Shown: positions 52,701 to 64,000 of the stretch, in pieces
Numbering within the stretch: position 1 is the first letter of the stretch
How the letters are laid out: each line of letters begins with the position of its first letter
Source: Echiichthys vipera
Lineage: Eukaryota; Chordata; Actinopteri; Perciformes; Trachinidae
Direction: 5' to 3'
NCBI GenBank assembly: GCA_963691815.1
Contig: OY829654.1
Span: forward strand, 28,655,188 to 28,719,187
DNA: 64,000 bases
Notes under the pieces: generated by a model
What the model was told of the DNA's origin: nothing
Seen by the model: only the letters and a program-made list of their open reading frames with translations
Databases searched by the model: none
Program-made: the position numbers and the translations under genes

Positions 52701-54340
52701 ACCCTAACCATAACCCTAACCCTAATCCTAAACCCTAACCCTAATCCTAATCCTAACCCTAATCTCAAACCTTAACCCTATTTAAAAAAAGGCCATAACT
52801 TTTGATAGGAACGTCGTAGAGACTCCATTCCGGTACCACTGGAAAGTGTATGGCCATAATTAGGGGGGTAGGCGAAGTCTCAACAAATAAGCACCTAAGG
52901 GAAAAAAACACAGTCTCAACAAATGAGCACCTAAGGGAAAAAAAATAGGCACACAAATGTTTTATGTTGAAGGGTTCCCGATGTCCGATCGCAACGAAAC
53001 CAGCACGAGTGCGCTCAGCACCCACAGAATAGGGGGGGTAGCCAAAATTTCAAGTCTCTAAAATAACCCTAACCCCTAAACCCTAACCCTAATCCTTAAC
53101 CCCAACCCCAACCCTAACCCCAACCCTAACCCCTTAACCCTAACCCTAATCCTTAACCCTAACCCTAATCCTAAACCATAACCCTAACCCTAACCCTAAT
53201 CCTAAACCCTAACCCTAACCCTAACCCTAATCTCAAACCTTAACCCTATTTTAAAAAGGCCATAACTTTTGATAGGAACGTCGTAGAGACTCCATTCTGG
53301 TACCGATGGAAAGCACGCGGCCATAATTAGGGGGGTAGGCGAAGTCTCAACAAATGAGCACCTAAGGGGAAAAAAATAGGCACACAAATGTTTTATGTCG
53401 AAGGGTTCCCGATGTCCGATCGCAACGAAACCAGCACGAGTGCGCTCAGCACCCACAAAATAGGGGGGTAGTCAAAATTTCAAGTCTCTAAAATAACCCT
53501 AACCCTAATCCTTAACCCTAACCATAACCCTAACCCTAATCCTAAACCCTAACCCTAATCCTAATCCTAACCCTAATCTCAAACCTTAACCCTATTTAAA
53601 AAAAGGCCATAACTTTTGATAGGAACGTCGTAGAGACTCCATTCCGGTACCACTGGAAAGTGTATGGCCATAATTAGGGGGGTAGGCGAAGTCTCAACAA
53701 ATAAGCACCTAAGGGAAAAAAACACAGTCTCAACAAATGAGCACCTAAGGGAAAAAAAATAGGCACACAAATGTTTTATGTCGAAGGGTTCCCGATGTCC
53801 GATCGCAACGAAACCAGCACGAGTGCGCTCAGCACCCACAGAATAGGGGGGGTAGCCAAAATTTCAAGTCTCTAAAATAACCCTAACCCCTAAACCCTAA
53901 CCCTAATCCTTAACCCCAACCCCAACCCTAACCCCAACCCTAACCCCTTAACCCTAACCCTAATCCTTAACCCTAACCCTAATCCTAAACCATAACCCTA
54001 ACCCTAACCCTAATCCTAAACCCTAACCCTAACCCTAACCCTAATCTCAAACCTTAACCCTATTTTAAAAAGGCCATAACTTTTGATAGGAACGTCGTAG
54101 AGACTCCATTCTGGTACCGATGGAAAGCACGCGGCCATAATTAGGGGGGTAGGCGAAGTCTCAACAAATGAGCACCTAAGGGGAAAAAAATAGGCACACA
54201 AATGTTTTATGTCGAAGGGTTCCCGATGTCCGATCGCAACGAAACCAGCACGAGTGCGCTCAGCACCCACAAAATAGGGGGGTAGTCAAAATTTCAAGTC
54301 TCTAAAATAACCCTAACCCCTAAACCCTAACCCTAATCCT

Positions 54341-54380
<40 letters not shown>

Positions 54381-56880
54381 CCCTAACCCTAATCTCAAAC
54401 CATAACCCTATTTTTAAAAGGCCATAACTTTTGATAGGAACGTCGTAGAGACTCCATTCCGGTACCAATGGAAAGTGCATGGCCATAATTAGGGGGGTAG
54501 GCGAAGTCTCAACAAATAAGCATCTAAGGGAAAAAACCACAGTCTCAACAAATGAGCACCTAAGGGAAAAAAAATAGGTACACAAATGTTTTATGTCGAA
54601 GGGTTCCCGATGTCCGATCGCAACGAAACCAGCACGAGTGCGCTCAGCACCCACAGAATAGGGGGGTAGCCAAAATTTCAAGTCTCTAAAATAACCCTAA
54701 CCCCTAAACCCTAACCCTAATCCTTAACCCTAACCCTAACCCTAATCCTAAACCCTAACCCTAATCCTAATCCTAAACCCTAACCCTAACCCTAATCTCA
54801 AACCTTAACCCTATTTTAAAAAGGCCATAACTTTTGATAGGAACGTCGTAGAGACTTCATTCTGGTACCAATGGAAAGCGCGCGGCCATAATTAGGGGGG
54901 TAGGCGAAGTCTCAACAAATGAGCACCTAAGGGAAAAAAAATAGGCACACAATGTTTTATATCGAAGGGTTCCCGATGTCCGATCGCAACGAAACCAGCA
55001 CGAGTGCGCTCAGCATCCACAAAATAGGTGGGGTAGCCAAAATTTCAAGTCTCTAAAATAACCCTAACCCCTAAACCCTAACCCTAATCCCTAACCCTAA
55101 CCCTGATCCTAAACCCTAACCCTAACCCTAACCCTAACCCTAATCTCAAACCGTAACCCTATTTTAAAAAGGCCATAACTTTTGATAGGAACGTCGTAGA
55201 GACTCCATTCCGGTACCAATGGAAAGTGCATGGCCATAATTAGGGGGGTAGGCGAAGTCTCAACAAATAAGCACCTAAGGGAAAAAAAATAGGCACACAA
55301 ATGTTTTATGTCGAAGGGTTCCCGATGTCCGATCGCAACGAAACCAGCACGAGTGCGCTCAGCACCCACAAAATAGGGGGGGTAGCCAAAATTTCAAGTC
55401 TCTAAAATAACCCTAACCCCTAAACCCTAACCCTGATCCTTAACCCTAACCCTAACCCTAACCCTGATCCTAAACCCTAACCCTAATCCTAACCCTAACC
55501 CTAATCTCAAACCTTAACCCTATTTAAAAAAAGGCCATAACTTTTGATAGGAACGTCGTAGAGACTCCATTCCGGTACCACTGGAAAGTGTATGGCCATA
55601 ATTAGGGGGGTAGGCGAAGTCTCAACAAATAAGCATCTAAGGGAAAAAACCACAGTCTCAACAAATGAGCACCTAAGGGAAAAAAAATAGGTACACAAAT
55701 GTTTTATGTCGAAGGGTTCCCGATGTCCGATCGCAACGAAACCAGCACGAGTGCGCTCAGCACCCACAGAATAGGGGGGTAGCCAAAATTTCAAGTCTCT
55801 AAAATAACCCTAACCCCTAAACCCTAACCCTAATCCTTAACCCTAACCCTAACCCTAATCCTAAACCCTAACCCTAATCCTAATCCTAAACCCTAACCCT
55901 AACCCTAATCTCAAACCTTAACCCTATTTTAAAAAGGCCATAACTTTTGATAGGAACGTCGTAGAGACTTCATTCTGGTACCAATGGAAAGCGCGCGGCC
56001 ATAATTAGGGGGGTAGGCGAAGTCTCAACAAATGAGCACCTAAGGGAAAAAAAATAGGCACACAATGTTTTATATCGAAGGGTTCATGATGTCCGATCGC
56101 AACGAAACCAGCACGAGTGCGCTCAGCATCCACAAAATAGGTGGGGTAGCCAAAATTTCAAGTCTCTAAAATAACCCTAACCCCTAAACCCTAACCCTAA
56201 TCCCTAACCCTAACCCTGATCCTAAACCCTAACCCTAACCCTAACCCTAACCCTAATCTCAAACCGTAACCCTATTTTAAAAAGGCCATAACTTTTGATA
56301 GGAACGTCGTAGAGACTCCATTCCGGTACCAATGGAAAGTGCATGGCCATAATTAGGGGGGTAGGCGAAGTCTCAACAAATAAGCACCTAAGGGAAAAAA
56401 AATAGGCACACAAATGTTTTATGTCGAAGGGTTCCCGATGTCCGATCGCAACGAAACCAGCACGAGTGCGCTCAGCACCCACAAAATAGGGGGGGTAGCC
56501 AAAATTTCAAGTCTCTAAAATAACCCTAACCCCTAAACCCTAACCCTGATCCTTAACCCTAACCCTAACCCTAACCCTGATCCTAAACCCTAACCCTAAT
56601 CCTAACCCTAACCCTAATCTCAAACCTTAACCCTATTTAAAAAAAGGCCATAACTTTTGATAGGAACGTCGTAGAGACTCCATTCCGGTACCACTGGAAA
56701 GTGTATGGCCATAATTAGGGGGGTAGGCGAAGTCTCAACAAATAAGCATCTAAGGGAAAAAACCACAGTCTCAACAAATGAGCACCTAAGGGAAAAAAAA
56801 TAGGTACACAAATGTTTTATGTCGAAGGGTTCCCGATGTCCGATCGCAACGAAACCAGCACGAGTGCGCTCAGCACCCAC
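49774..56880. repeat. second higher-order repeat block of the array
   Basis: Units at 49774, 50523 and 50921 recur at 54358, 55109 and 55507 (4584-4586 bp); the last two recur again at 56222 and 56620 (1113 bp). The pair at 52765 and 53202 recurs at 53579 and 54016 (814 bp). Confidence 0.85.
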
Positions 56881-57299
56881 AGAATAGGGGGGGTAGCCAA
56901 AATTTCAAGTCTCTAAAATAACCCTAACCCCTAAACCCTAACCCTAATCCTTAACCCCAACCCCAACCCTAACCCCAACCCTAACCCCTAAACCCTAACC
57001 CTAATCCTTAACCCTAACCCTAACCCTAACCCTAATCCTAAACCATAACCCTAACCCTAACCCTAATCTCAAACCTTAACCCTATTTTAAATAGGCCATA
57101 ACTTTTGATAGGAACGTCGTAGAGACTCCATTCTGGTACCGATGGACAGTGCGTGGCCATAATTAGGGGGGTAGTCGAAGTCTCAACAAATGAGCACCTA
57201 AGGGGAAAAAAATAGGCATACAAATGTTTTATATCGAAGGGTTCCCGATGTCCGATCGCAACGAAACCAGCACGAGTGCACTCAGCACCCATGAAATAG

Positions 57300-58174
57300 G
57301 GGGGGTAGCCAAAGTTTCAAGTCTCTAAAATAACCCTAACCCCTAAACCCTAACCCTAACCCTAACCCTAATCTCAAACCTTAACCCTATTTTAAATAGG
57401 CCATAACTTTTGATAGCAACGTCGTAGAGACTCCATTCTGGTACCGACGGAAAGCGTGTGGCCATAATTAGGGGGGTAGTCGAAGTCTCAACAAATGAGC
57501 ACCTAAGGGGAAAAAAATAAGCACTCAAATGTTTTAAATCGAAGGGTTCCCGATGTCCGATCGTAACGAAACCAGCACGAGTGCACTCAGCACCCATGAA
57601 ATAGGGGGGGTAGCCAAAGTTTCAAGTCTCTAAAATAACCCTAACCCCTAAACCCTAACCCTAATCCTTAACCCTAACCCTAACCCTAACCCTAACCCCA
57701 ACCCTAACCCCAACCCCAACCCTAACCCCAACCCTAACCCCTAAACCCTAACCCTAATCCTTAACCCTAACCCTAACCCTAACCCTATTCCTAAACCATA
57801 ACCCTAACCCTAACCCTAATCTCAAACCTTAACCCTATTTTAAATAGGCCATAACTTTTGATAGGAACGTCGTAGAGACTCCATTCTGGTACCGATGGAA
57901 AGCGCGTGGCCATAATTAGGGGGGTAGTCGAAGTCTCAACAAATGAGCACCTAAGGGGAAAAAAATAGGCATACAAATGTTTTATATCGAAGGGTTCCCG
58001 ATGTCCGATCGCAACGAAACCAGCACGAGTGCGCTCAGCACCCACGAAATGGGGGGGGGGGGTAGCCAAAGTTTCAAGTCTCTAAAATAACCCTAACCCC
58101 TAAACCCTAACCCTTATCCTAAACCCTAACCCTAACGCTAAACCCTAACCCAGCCTAACCCTAACCCTAACCCT
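57300..58174. repeat. divergent right edge of the array
   Basis: The last two cores carry private changes (GATAGCAACGTCG, ATAAGCACTCAAATG, a G10 run near 58050). The final telomere tract ends CCTAACCCTTGGATTGGGGC. Confidence 0.85.
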
Positions 58175-58540
58175 TGGATTGGGGCTACACTTGCATTTGT
58201 TGACAAGCCAAGGATACATACTATGCACTCTGCCTGAACCCACACCAGACGCACCAGAGAATGTCTTCATCCCAGGTAGAGTGGCCTACGTTTCAGCATG
58301 TAATGTCATATGGATATAATTTTATGGGTTATTATTTTTTTGGAACTATATTATGTAGGTTGAAAAACTATGACCAGCATGTAGACAAATTGGGTTGGAC
58401 AGACATGAATATTAGACATTAAATGGAATTATCTGGAGAGAAAATCAATGAAATAATGTTAATAATAATAATGTTACTTTTCTGCTGTATTAACTGCCAA
58501 CACATATACGTCATATTCACATTATTATAGATATTATTAT
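58175..58540. other. right flank of the array
   Basis: An open stretch on the + strand around 58180-58318 reads GYILCTLPEPTPDAPENVFI before a possible donor at CCCAG/GTAGAG. It matches no protein I recognise. The rest is AT-rich. Confidence 0.35.
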
Positions 58541-58875
58541 AGTTACTGTTACGCTTTGGTTGCTTGCATCTCTGGAAGTGTGTCTGTTTGTGTCTCTCTG
58601 TCCATCTGTCTGTCTTTTATCTCTCCCTTTCTTTCTCCCCAACTGGTCAATACAGATGGTTGTCCTCCACAGAGCTGGGTCCGTCCGACATTCATGCCTG
58701 TAATAGGGAAGGTTTTCGTTGCCACCGTACTCTACGGCGGAATTGTTGGGTCTATGTAAATCACAAATAAGTCATAGTCAAGTCGAGTGTGGCCTTTACC
58801 TACTCTGTAAAGTGTCCTGAGATAACTTTGGTTATGATTTGGCACTATAAATAAAATTGAATTGAATTGAATTGT
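58541..58875 (+). mobile_element. LINE 3' end with (ATTGA)n tail
   Basis: CTCCCCAACTGGTCAATACA, AATTGTTGGGTCT and GTAAAGTGTCCTGAGATAAC precede ATAAAATTGAATTGAATTGA. This is the widespread fish LINE/SINE 3' end; the clade is inferred. Confidence 0.7.
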
Positions 58876-59054
58876 TAACATTAATGAATAACAGACATGA
58901 ACAGACATATACATATGCAGGAACATGTATATGTTTGTGTACAGTATATATAGTTTAGGTAATAGAGGTTAGATTAGTATACCTTGTATCTATCCCTTAG
59001 AGACACTGTACTGTACTGTATATTGACTTACTAAGTATGTTCACATTAAAGAAC

Positions 59055-59205
59055 GTGTCTGCGTGGGTTTTCTCCAGGTTCTCCGGTTTCCTCCCACAGT
59101 CCAAAGACATGCACGTGTTAGGTTAAAAGATGACTCTCAATTGCCCGTAGGTGTGAATGGTTGTCTATCTCTGTTTGCCTCTATGTGTCCTGTGATAGTA
59201 CAAAA
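59055..59205 (+). mobile_element. SINE-like family A, partial
   Basis: TGTCTGCGTGGGTTTTCTCC to CTGTGATAG: the central body without head or tail. Confidence 0.78.
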
Positions 59206-60010
59206 GCTGTACCATAATGAATGCCTGAATGTGTCTGGGTGCTAATTGTAGGTCCTACATGTCCAACAGTTCATGGACACAGAAAGACCTGCACAGAATA
59301 ACATCAATGAGGAAAATTATTTGAGAATCTCTTATTTACAGCATTTCTAAAGGGCATTGTATGTTATCTCCAGTAAACTGGCACATACTATCATGAGCAC
59401 CTTTAATTTTTCTACTACTTTTTTAGTACTTGATAATACATTTGTACTTTTATTCAATACATTTTTTTAATTGAACACCCACACCGACACTCACTCTGAC
59501 ACTTGAAGATGTTGATGTTGAGCACCACTAGGTGGCAGAAACAGACAACTGTTTGGATTGTATCAACTCAACAGAAGAAGCACTGTAGGTAGTAGCAGTA
59601 GTAATAATATTTTATCCAGTCATCATACAGTATGATATGTATATTTATTGCTAGGTATCTGAAAAAACATGGTAGTGTTTTCTTCCACCTCCTACCATTG
59701 ATCCTGGCTTAATGTCAACCTGGTTAAAAAGACAAAAATGATTGGAAAGCAGTGGTAACAGGAGTTGGTGAAATTCAAAGTGACCATTTTATCGGCAGGC
59801 AGAGGGCAGCCATGTGCTGGCCGATTCTATAAATCCAGCAAAATCACTGATTCTGATTCCTCTTGTATCATAGAACACAGATGTATGCAAGTTCTCTCAT
59901 GTACTTGTTCAAGGATCGATGCATTTGATGGTCCTTCCCAGTAAAAAGTAGTTTGGTATTTGCTAGTTTATCTGGTTACAAACAGCAATAAACAAGTTTG
60001 TAACCACAAA
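59206..60010. other. intergenic, no gene seen
   Basis: Apart from the CTCF-type motif at 59525 nothing is identified. Confidence 0.45.
59525..59538 (+). promoter_or_regulatory. CTCF-type motif
   Basis: CCACTAGGTGGCAG matches the CTCF core consensus at every informative position. It lies 1.4 kb right of the satellite array. Prediction from motif alone. Confidence 0.45.
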
Positions 60011-60014
60011 GTGG

Positions 60015-60850
60015 TTGAAGAGAAAAACAAAACAAGAGAAACAACATAGCCATCCCGTATTCAGCTGGGGTATCAGCGAAAGTATCAGGAGGATCTTCAT
60101 CAAACACTGCATTCCTGTGTATTTCAAACCCTGTAACACACTCAGACAGAGACTAGTACATCCCAAGAACAGAACACTACACACCCACAAAAGCAATCTG
60201 GTTTATGGAGAAACAAAACAATCTCTGCATAAACGCATGGCCCAACACAGGAGAGCTAACTCCTCAGGCCTGGACTCTGCTGTCCACTTACAGCTCGAGG
60301 AGAAAGCCCACTCCTTTGATGACAACAATGTCCACATCCTGGACAGAGAGGACAGGTGGTTTGAAAGAGGAGTAAAAGAAGCCATCTATGCAAAAGTAGA
60401 GAAACCATCGCTAAACAAGACTAAGACACCACTTATCTCCCAATTTACAATGCTGCCCTTTCATCCATTCTCAGGAGATTCAACAATCTAACCTCAAAGA
60501 ACAACTGTTCACAAATGGCCTCCTGTGACCCCAACAACTTGTCGTTATGACCCAACAAAGTCGAAACCAACTTCCAACAAACGACTGTCGCTCTAAGGAA
60601 AGTCGTTAGCACTTGGAGCACAAAGGGTTCCAGTGACATCATTGGCCTTGTGAAAGGTTAAATACCGGGATCCCCACACCAGATAGTTGGACCAGTCCCA
60701 GCCTGGTCCTGGTCCTGGTCCAGTCCCAGCCTGGTCAGTTGCGTACGTGAACAGATGAAGCCTCTTGGATGAGAGGTGAAACGTCTTCCTAGACAAAATA
60801 ACCAAGTCCAGTTGCTTTTGACTGAAATTGCTTTGGGGATGTGTTTTCAT
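60015..60850 (+). pseudogene. Penelope-like element 3' part (endonuclease remnant and tail)
   Basis: An open frame at 60015-60491 (158 aa) reads IPVYFKPCNTLRQRLVHPKN, then NLVYGETKQSLHKRMAQHRR, then DRWFERGVKEAIYAKVEKPS. These are hallmarks of the C-terminal GIY-YIG endonuclease of Penelope-like retroelements. The frame passes directly from NLVY to GETKQ, so the segment that normally separates the two motif tyrosines is missing. The reverse transcriptase is absent (5' truncation). The tail runs through a short CCTGGTCCTGGTCCAG repeat to GATGAGAGGTGAAACGTCTT, text typical of such elements' ends. Not functional. Confidence 0.82.
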
Positions 60851-61035
60851 TAGCTTAGAATGAGAACTGTGTATCTACATAAGGAGGGTCCTCATCCACG
60901 GAGCCCTCCGTGTTGAAACACGTTCCTGGCTTGTGGGAATAAGTGGGCTACAATTTCTTGTGTTTTATCTCTCTTGATTCAAACCAAAAGATTGCAAGAC
61001 AGCAGTTGTTGGTGATACTGTTAGAGTTTAGTACT

Positions 61036-61127
61036 ATTGTATTTGTAAAGTGTCTTGAGATCACTTTTGTTATGATTGGGCACTATTTGTTATGATTTGG
61101 CACTATAGATAAAACTGAATTGAACTA
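61036..61127 (+). mobile_element. LINE 3' tail copy
   Basis: GTAAAGTGTCTTGAGATCAC, a duplicated GTTATGATT(G/T)GGCACTAT, then ATAAAACTGAATTGAAC. Same family as 34430 and 58541. Confidence 0.68.
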
Positions 61128-63300
61128 CTTCAGGTTGTTTCTCACCGTGTGGAAGCCATCTTGGATGCTATCAAAGTGTATGCTAGCTCTGTTGCTCTTT
61201 GCTGGATTTAGGGATGTTGACACTCAATAAACTCCAGCCAACATTACCAGAGATTGTTTTACTTTTGTAGAATGTTAACCAAGCCATTGACAAGAGTTTC
61301 AGTCAAAAAAACAAAAACAAACTTAAGCTGAGCTTTTGGGTACTACACAGTAAAATCTGGTCTGCAATTGCCGAGAGGCTCAACAGCTGGCACACTATCA
61401 TAGAACATGGTGGTGATTGATTCATTTCAGCCTTGGTTTGGAATATTTTGTATTTGAAAAACAAATATATGTTAAGAAGTTCTGAAGAGGGCCTTTCACA
61501 TTTTTATGTTATCTGAAGGCCACTGTAGTTTCTCTACACACTTGGTTGTAGGGGTGAGCAGAGGGGGATTCAGGGAACTCTAGATGCCACTAATTCACAC
61601 TGCTCCTCGCAGTTCAATTACTCTTTCAACAAGATATCACAACTTAAAACAGTGCGGAAAGCTTAAACTTTAAAAGGGTTAAATCTCAATAATTAATTAA
61701 TTATCTTATTACAATCTGTAAAGTGATAATTAGTTGTGTTTATACTGAAAATACCTGATGAGCAAATGTTTTATGTTATTGCATACAATGTTAGTATTCA
61801 ATGTTTCAATGCATATTCGATTGTTTTATGCATACAGACATGAATATATAGTATGCACCTGCATATTTCAGGGTGCCTTGTTCAATCTGTCTGGTATGTG
61901 GTGTGTGATATGGTTTCCTGCTTGAGTAGACCAGGCTCAACTGAACGTAACAGCCAGGCTTTGTACCACAGCGATGTTACAAATAGCTTCCTGACGCCGT
62001 GGGTTGCAGGGAAAGAATAACAATGTGTCTTGGATGAAAGAACTTCATACTCTGCCGGCGCATTCATCGGACACAGAGTCATGATTTCCTGGTGTTTATC
62101 TGCTTTGTTTCTTTGCCTTTCCAAAAATAATAAGCTTGCATTGACCAGACAGCTCCCAACATCAGTGGTACTGTGTCTCATGCAAAAGCAAGAACAGTCA
62201 TTATTCTTGTTCATCAGCCTTTGAAATTGGAACCCAGACTAAATATTAGTGTTTTTATTTCTTTGGGCACTATAATCTTTGGGCCAAACTCATATCCGGC
62301 TTGTTCTCTACCTCATTCCTCTATATTATTCATCTTCTGGCTAAATAATCCTTTTTAACGACATGTATATCATCACAATTACATGACATAATTGGAATAA
62401 TGCTAATAATCAATCTGTGTCAGACCAGAAACGAGGAGAAAGAGGCGATAGAATATCATAAATGTTTTATTACAAATAGCTTACCATTAATCATTTATGC
62501 ACCTCTCACTTCACAAACTCACGATCCATCTGACTAAAGTGAGGCCACAAAAAGCTGCTTTGGAAATGTTTCCTGAGATTTTCAGCGTATCAGGTATGCC
62601 AGCTCATACTAGCTGAGAGGAACAGTGTTGCTAGTGGGATATGTTGCCTACGTATGAATTTAATTTGCTGAGTGCGCAGACATCTCCTCCTACAGGAGAG
62701 GAATGTGAAAATACATCTTCAGTGTAGTGCAATCAATGTCAGACATTTTAGAGGCCATATAGAGAAGAAAACACATTTTTGATTGGAGGGGTCCTTTAAT
62801 TATATGCCTAGAGGAGAACGGAAAGCTTGCAGGCGTGGCAACAGTAACTAAAAAGGATGGGGCTCGATGAATGGTTAACGCCTCTTTGTAGTCTTCTGTT
62901 CTTTCAATCTTTCTCCAACCTGCTGTATATTTTCCGCTTCAAGAGGTCCATAGAATGCAAGCATACGCCTTCATCTACAGTCCAACTTCAATGAGAACAA
63001 CAAAGCGACGCTCAACCCATTCTTGATGAATATCCACTGGAGGGTGGAGTTTGGTTGCAGCCAATTTCCCCCTGCTTAACATGCTTTGTGATGTAATAAA
63101 CACTCTGAAAGCATCATCTCATTCAATCATAGATTTAATGGCTGCTTCCCGAGGGCTGCAGCTTGTTTTCTATATGACAAGTATTCTGCGTGACATATTG
63201 TTCCTTTGGAGAGTGTGAAGGGGAGATTCATTTGGATCAGCATCTGACCGTGGAGTCGTATATACAGTTACTACCACTGTGAGAAAAGAAATGCTAATTC
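61128..63300. other. intergenic, no gene seen
   Basis: Mostly unique sequence. The balanced composition of about 62880-63260 could reflect a conserved non-coding element, but that cannot be judged from one genome. Confidence 0.4.
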
Positions 63301-63310
63301 TATTTTGCTT

Positions 63311-63425
63311 CTATCTATAGGAGCACTTCATCCACTCGCTGCGTTTGAAGTGGGTTTTGATGTCAGCTTCATCCATTATGGATAGGGTGACATTTTTCTG
63401 ATGACAGCTCCGCGATACGCCTCTG
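63311..63425 (-). other. possible terminal exon of an unknown minus-strand gene
   Basis: After a good acceptor (TTTGCCTTTCTCTTCAG) the minus strand reads GVSRSCHQKNVTLSIMDEAD and then KTHFKRSEWMKCSYR before TAG. The composition looks protein-like but nothing is recognised and no upstream exon was found. Confidence 0.2.
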
Positions 63426-63714
63426 AAGAGAAAGGCAAACAGGCACATAGAAATAGGCTCCTCCATTTTTTTACCACAAGAAGGTGTCGGAATATGACAG
63501 GGTGAAAAAAAGAGCACACAGGGCATATGGAATCAGACAGCAGGTCAAAACAGTTTATTGTAGAACAGGATTCATATTTGAGGCACTACCTCACATTAAG
63601 TATAGGCACTGAACTAACACTGCACTGGAGTCACAGCCACGACTCGGTCTGGATATCAAAGCCTGCCAGCCACGATACATGTGCAACATGTCATCACCCT
63701 GATAGAGCCCCACA

Positions 63715-64000
63715 CCCTAACCCTCACACTGTCCATCTGTATCATGCCCCGTGCTTTAGGGTACTTGTCCCCCCCCCCCCCCCACCATTTGTACTCACAC
63801 TACCTGGGACTCGCGCGAATGCTTCTGCGTCGCTCTGAGTTTTTGTGCGTCTCGTCAACTGTTTTTGAATATTTTCATCGACCAAATCTGCAGTAAACAC
63901 TCCACCTCCGCATCACACCAACGTGAACCTTTCACCGGCATTGTTTTAAATGTCCGCGCATGGTCCCTCGTTATTTTTGCTATGAACAGACGCACATATA
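63715..64000 (+). mobile_element. second copy of the TIR element at 5951, cut by the window end
   Basis: CTTTAGGGTACTTG, GACCAAATCTGCAGTAAACA and GAACCTTTCACCG follow the order of the 6-kb copy. A C16-type run replaces its C-rich stretch. Confidence 0.75.

Larger units (their letters stand above)
38329..58174. repeat. composite telomere-repeat/unique-core satellite array (~50 units, ~20 kb)
   Basis: About 50 tandem units, each mostly 340-430 bp. A unit has a ~250-bp core running from TTTTAAAAAGGCCATAACTT through GGTTCCCGATGTCCGATCGC to TTTCAAGTCTCTAAAATAA, then an 80-150-bp tract of CCCTAA with variants CCCTAAA, CCTAAT, CCCCAA and CCTTAA. All units have the CCCTAA (C-rich telomere) strand on top. 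Inner units are near identical. Edge units are divergent, which is the usual sign of homogenisation by unequal exchange. No protein-coding gene is convincing inside. An interstitial or subtelomere-like satellite is the best description. Confidence 0.93.

Noticed and set aside
38329..58174. CRISPR array
   Set aside because: Repeats are hundreds of bases long, spacers are themselves telomere-type repeats, and the context is a vertebrate genome.
38329..58174. True chromosome end
   Set aside because: The tracts are degenerate, interrupted by cores, and unique DNA continues on both sides.
60680..60735. Telomere- or CTCF-like significance of CCTGGTCCTGGTCC repeats
   Set aside because: A short local tandem run inside the Penelope-like tail; no motif match beyond repetition.

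Overview
The window looks like nuclear DNA from a teleost fish. It has two intron-rich vertebrate genes with consensus splice sites, long (GT)n, (AC)n and (AT)n microsatellites, and many fish-type transposon relics: hAT, piggyBac-like TTAA elements, Tc1, LINE tails and a Penelope-like element. There are no bacterial operons, CRISPR arrays or tRNA/rRNA genes. All calls come from reading the sequence; none was checked against a database.

Layout. 1-3.4 kb: a three-copy ~341-bp tandem repeat and a hAT-like MITE nested in an older retroposon. 3.4-8.6 kb (+): a three-exon SBK-family Ser/Thr kinase whose coding exons join in frame to 336 aa; its introns hold a long (GT)n tract and a run of TTAA-flanked elements. 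8.6-17.8 kb: 3' flank and intergenic DNA with LINE, SINE-like and Tc1 relics. 18.2-33.6 kb (-): a 19-exon single-pass receptor with scavenger-receptor cysteine-rich (SRCR) modules. It has a signal-peptide exon behind a TATA box, eleven SRCR modules, one transmembrane exon, and a cytoplasmic tail with three Tyr-Asp-Asp-Val/Ile motifs, one per exon. All 19 exons join without a frame break to 1282 aa, and an AATAAA follows the stop. It resembles the CD5/CD6/CD163/WC1 group of leukocyte receptors. The two genes converge. 33.6-38.3 kb: intergenic DNA with retroposon insertions.

38.33-58.17 kb is the most unusual part: a ~20-kb array of about 50 units. Each unit pairs a ~250-bp unique core with a ~80-150-bp tract of degenerate telomere repeat (CCCTAA on the + strand). 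All units point the same way, and higher-order duplications (2.6, 4.2, 4.6, 1.6, 1.1 and 0.8 kb) are visible inside it. The minus strand of many cores carries an open frame that runs into the telomere repeat, but the substitution pattern argues against a protein.

58.2-64 kb: intergenic DNA with LINE tails, a Penelope-like element remnant lacking part of its GIY-YIG motif, a CTCF-type motif, and the start of a second copy of a TIR element also seen at 6 kb.
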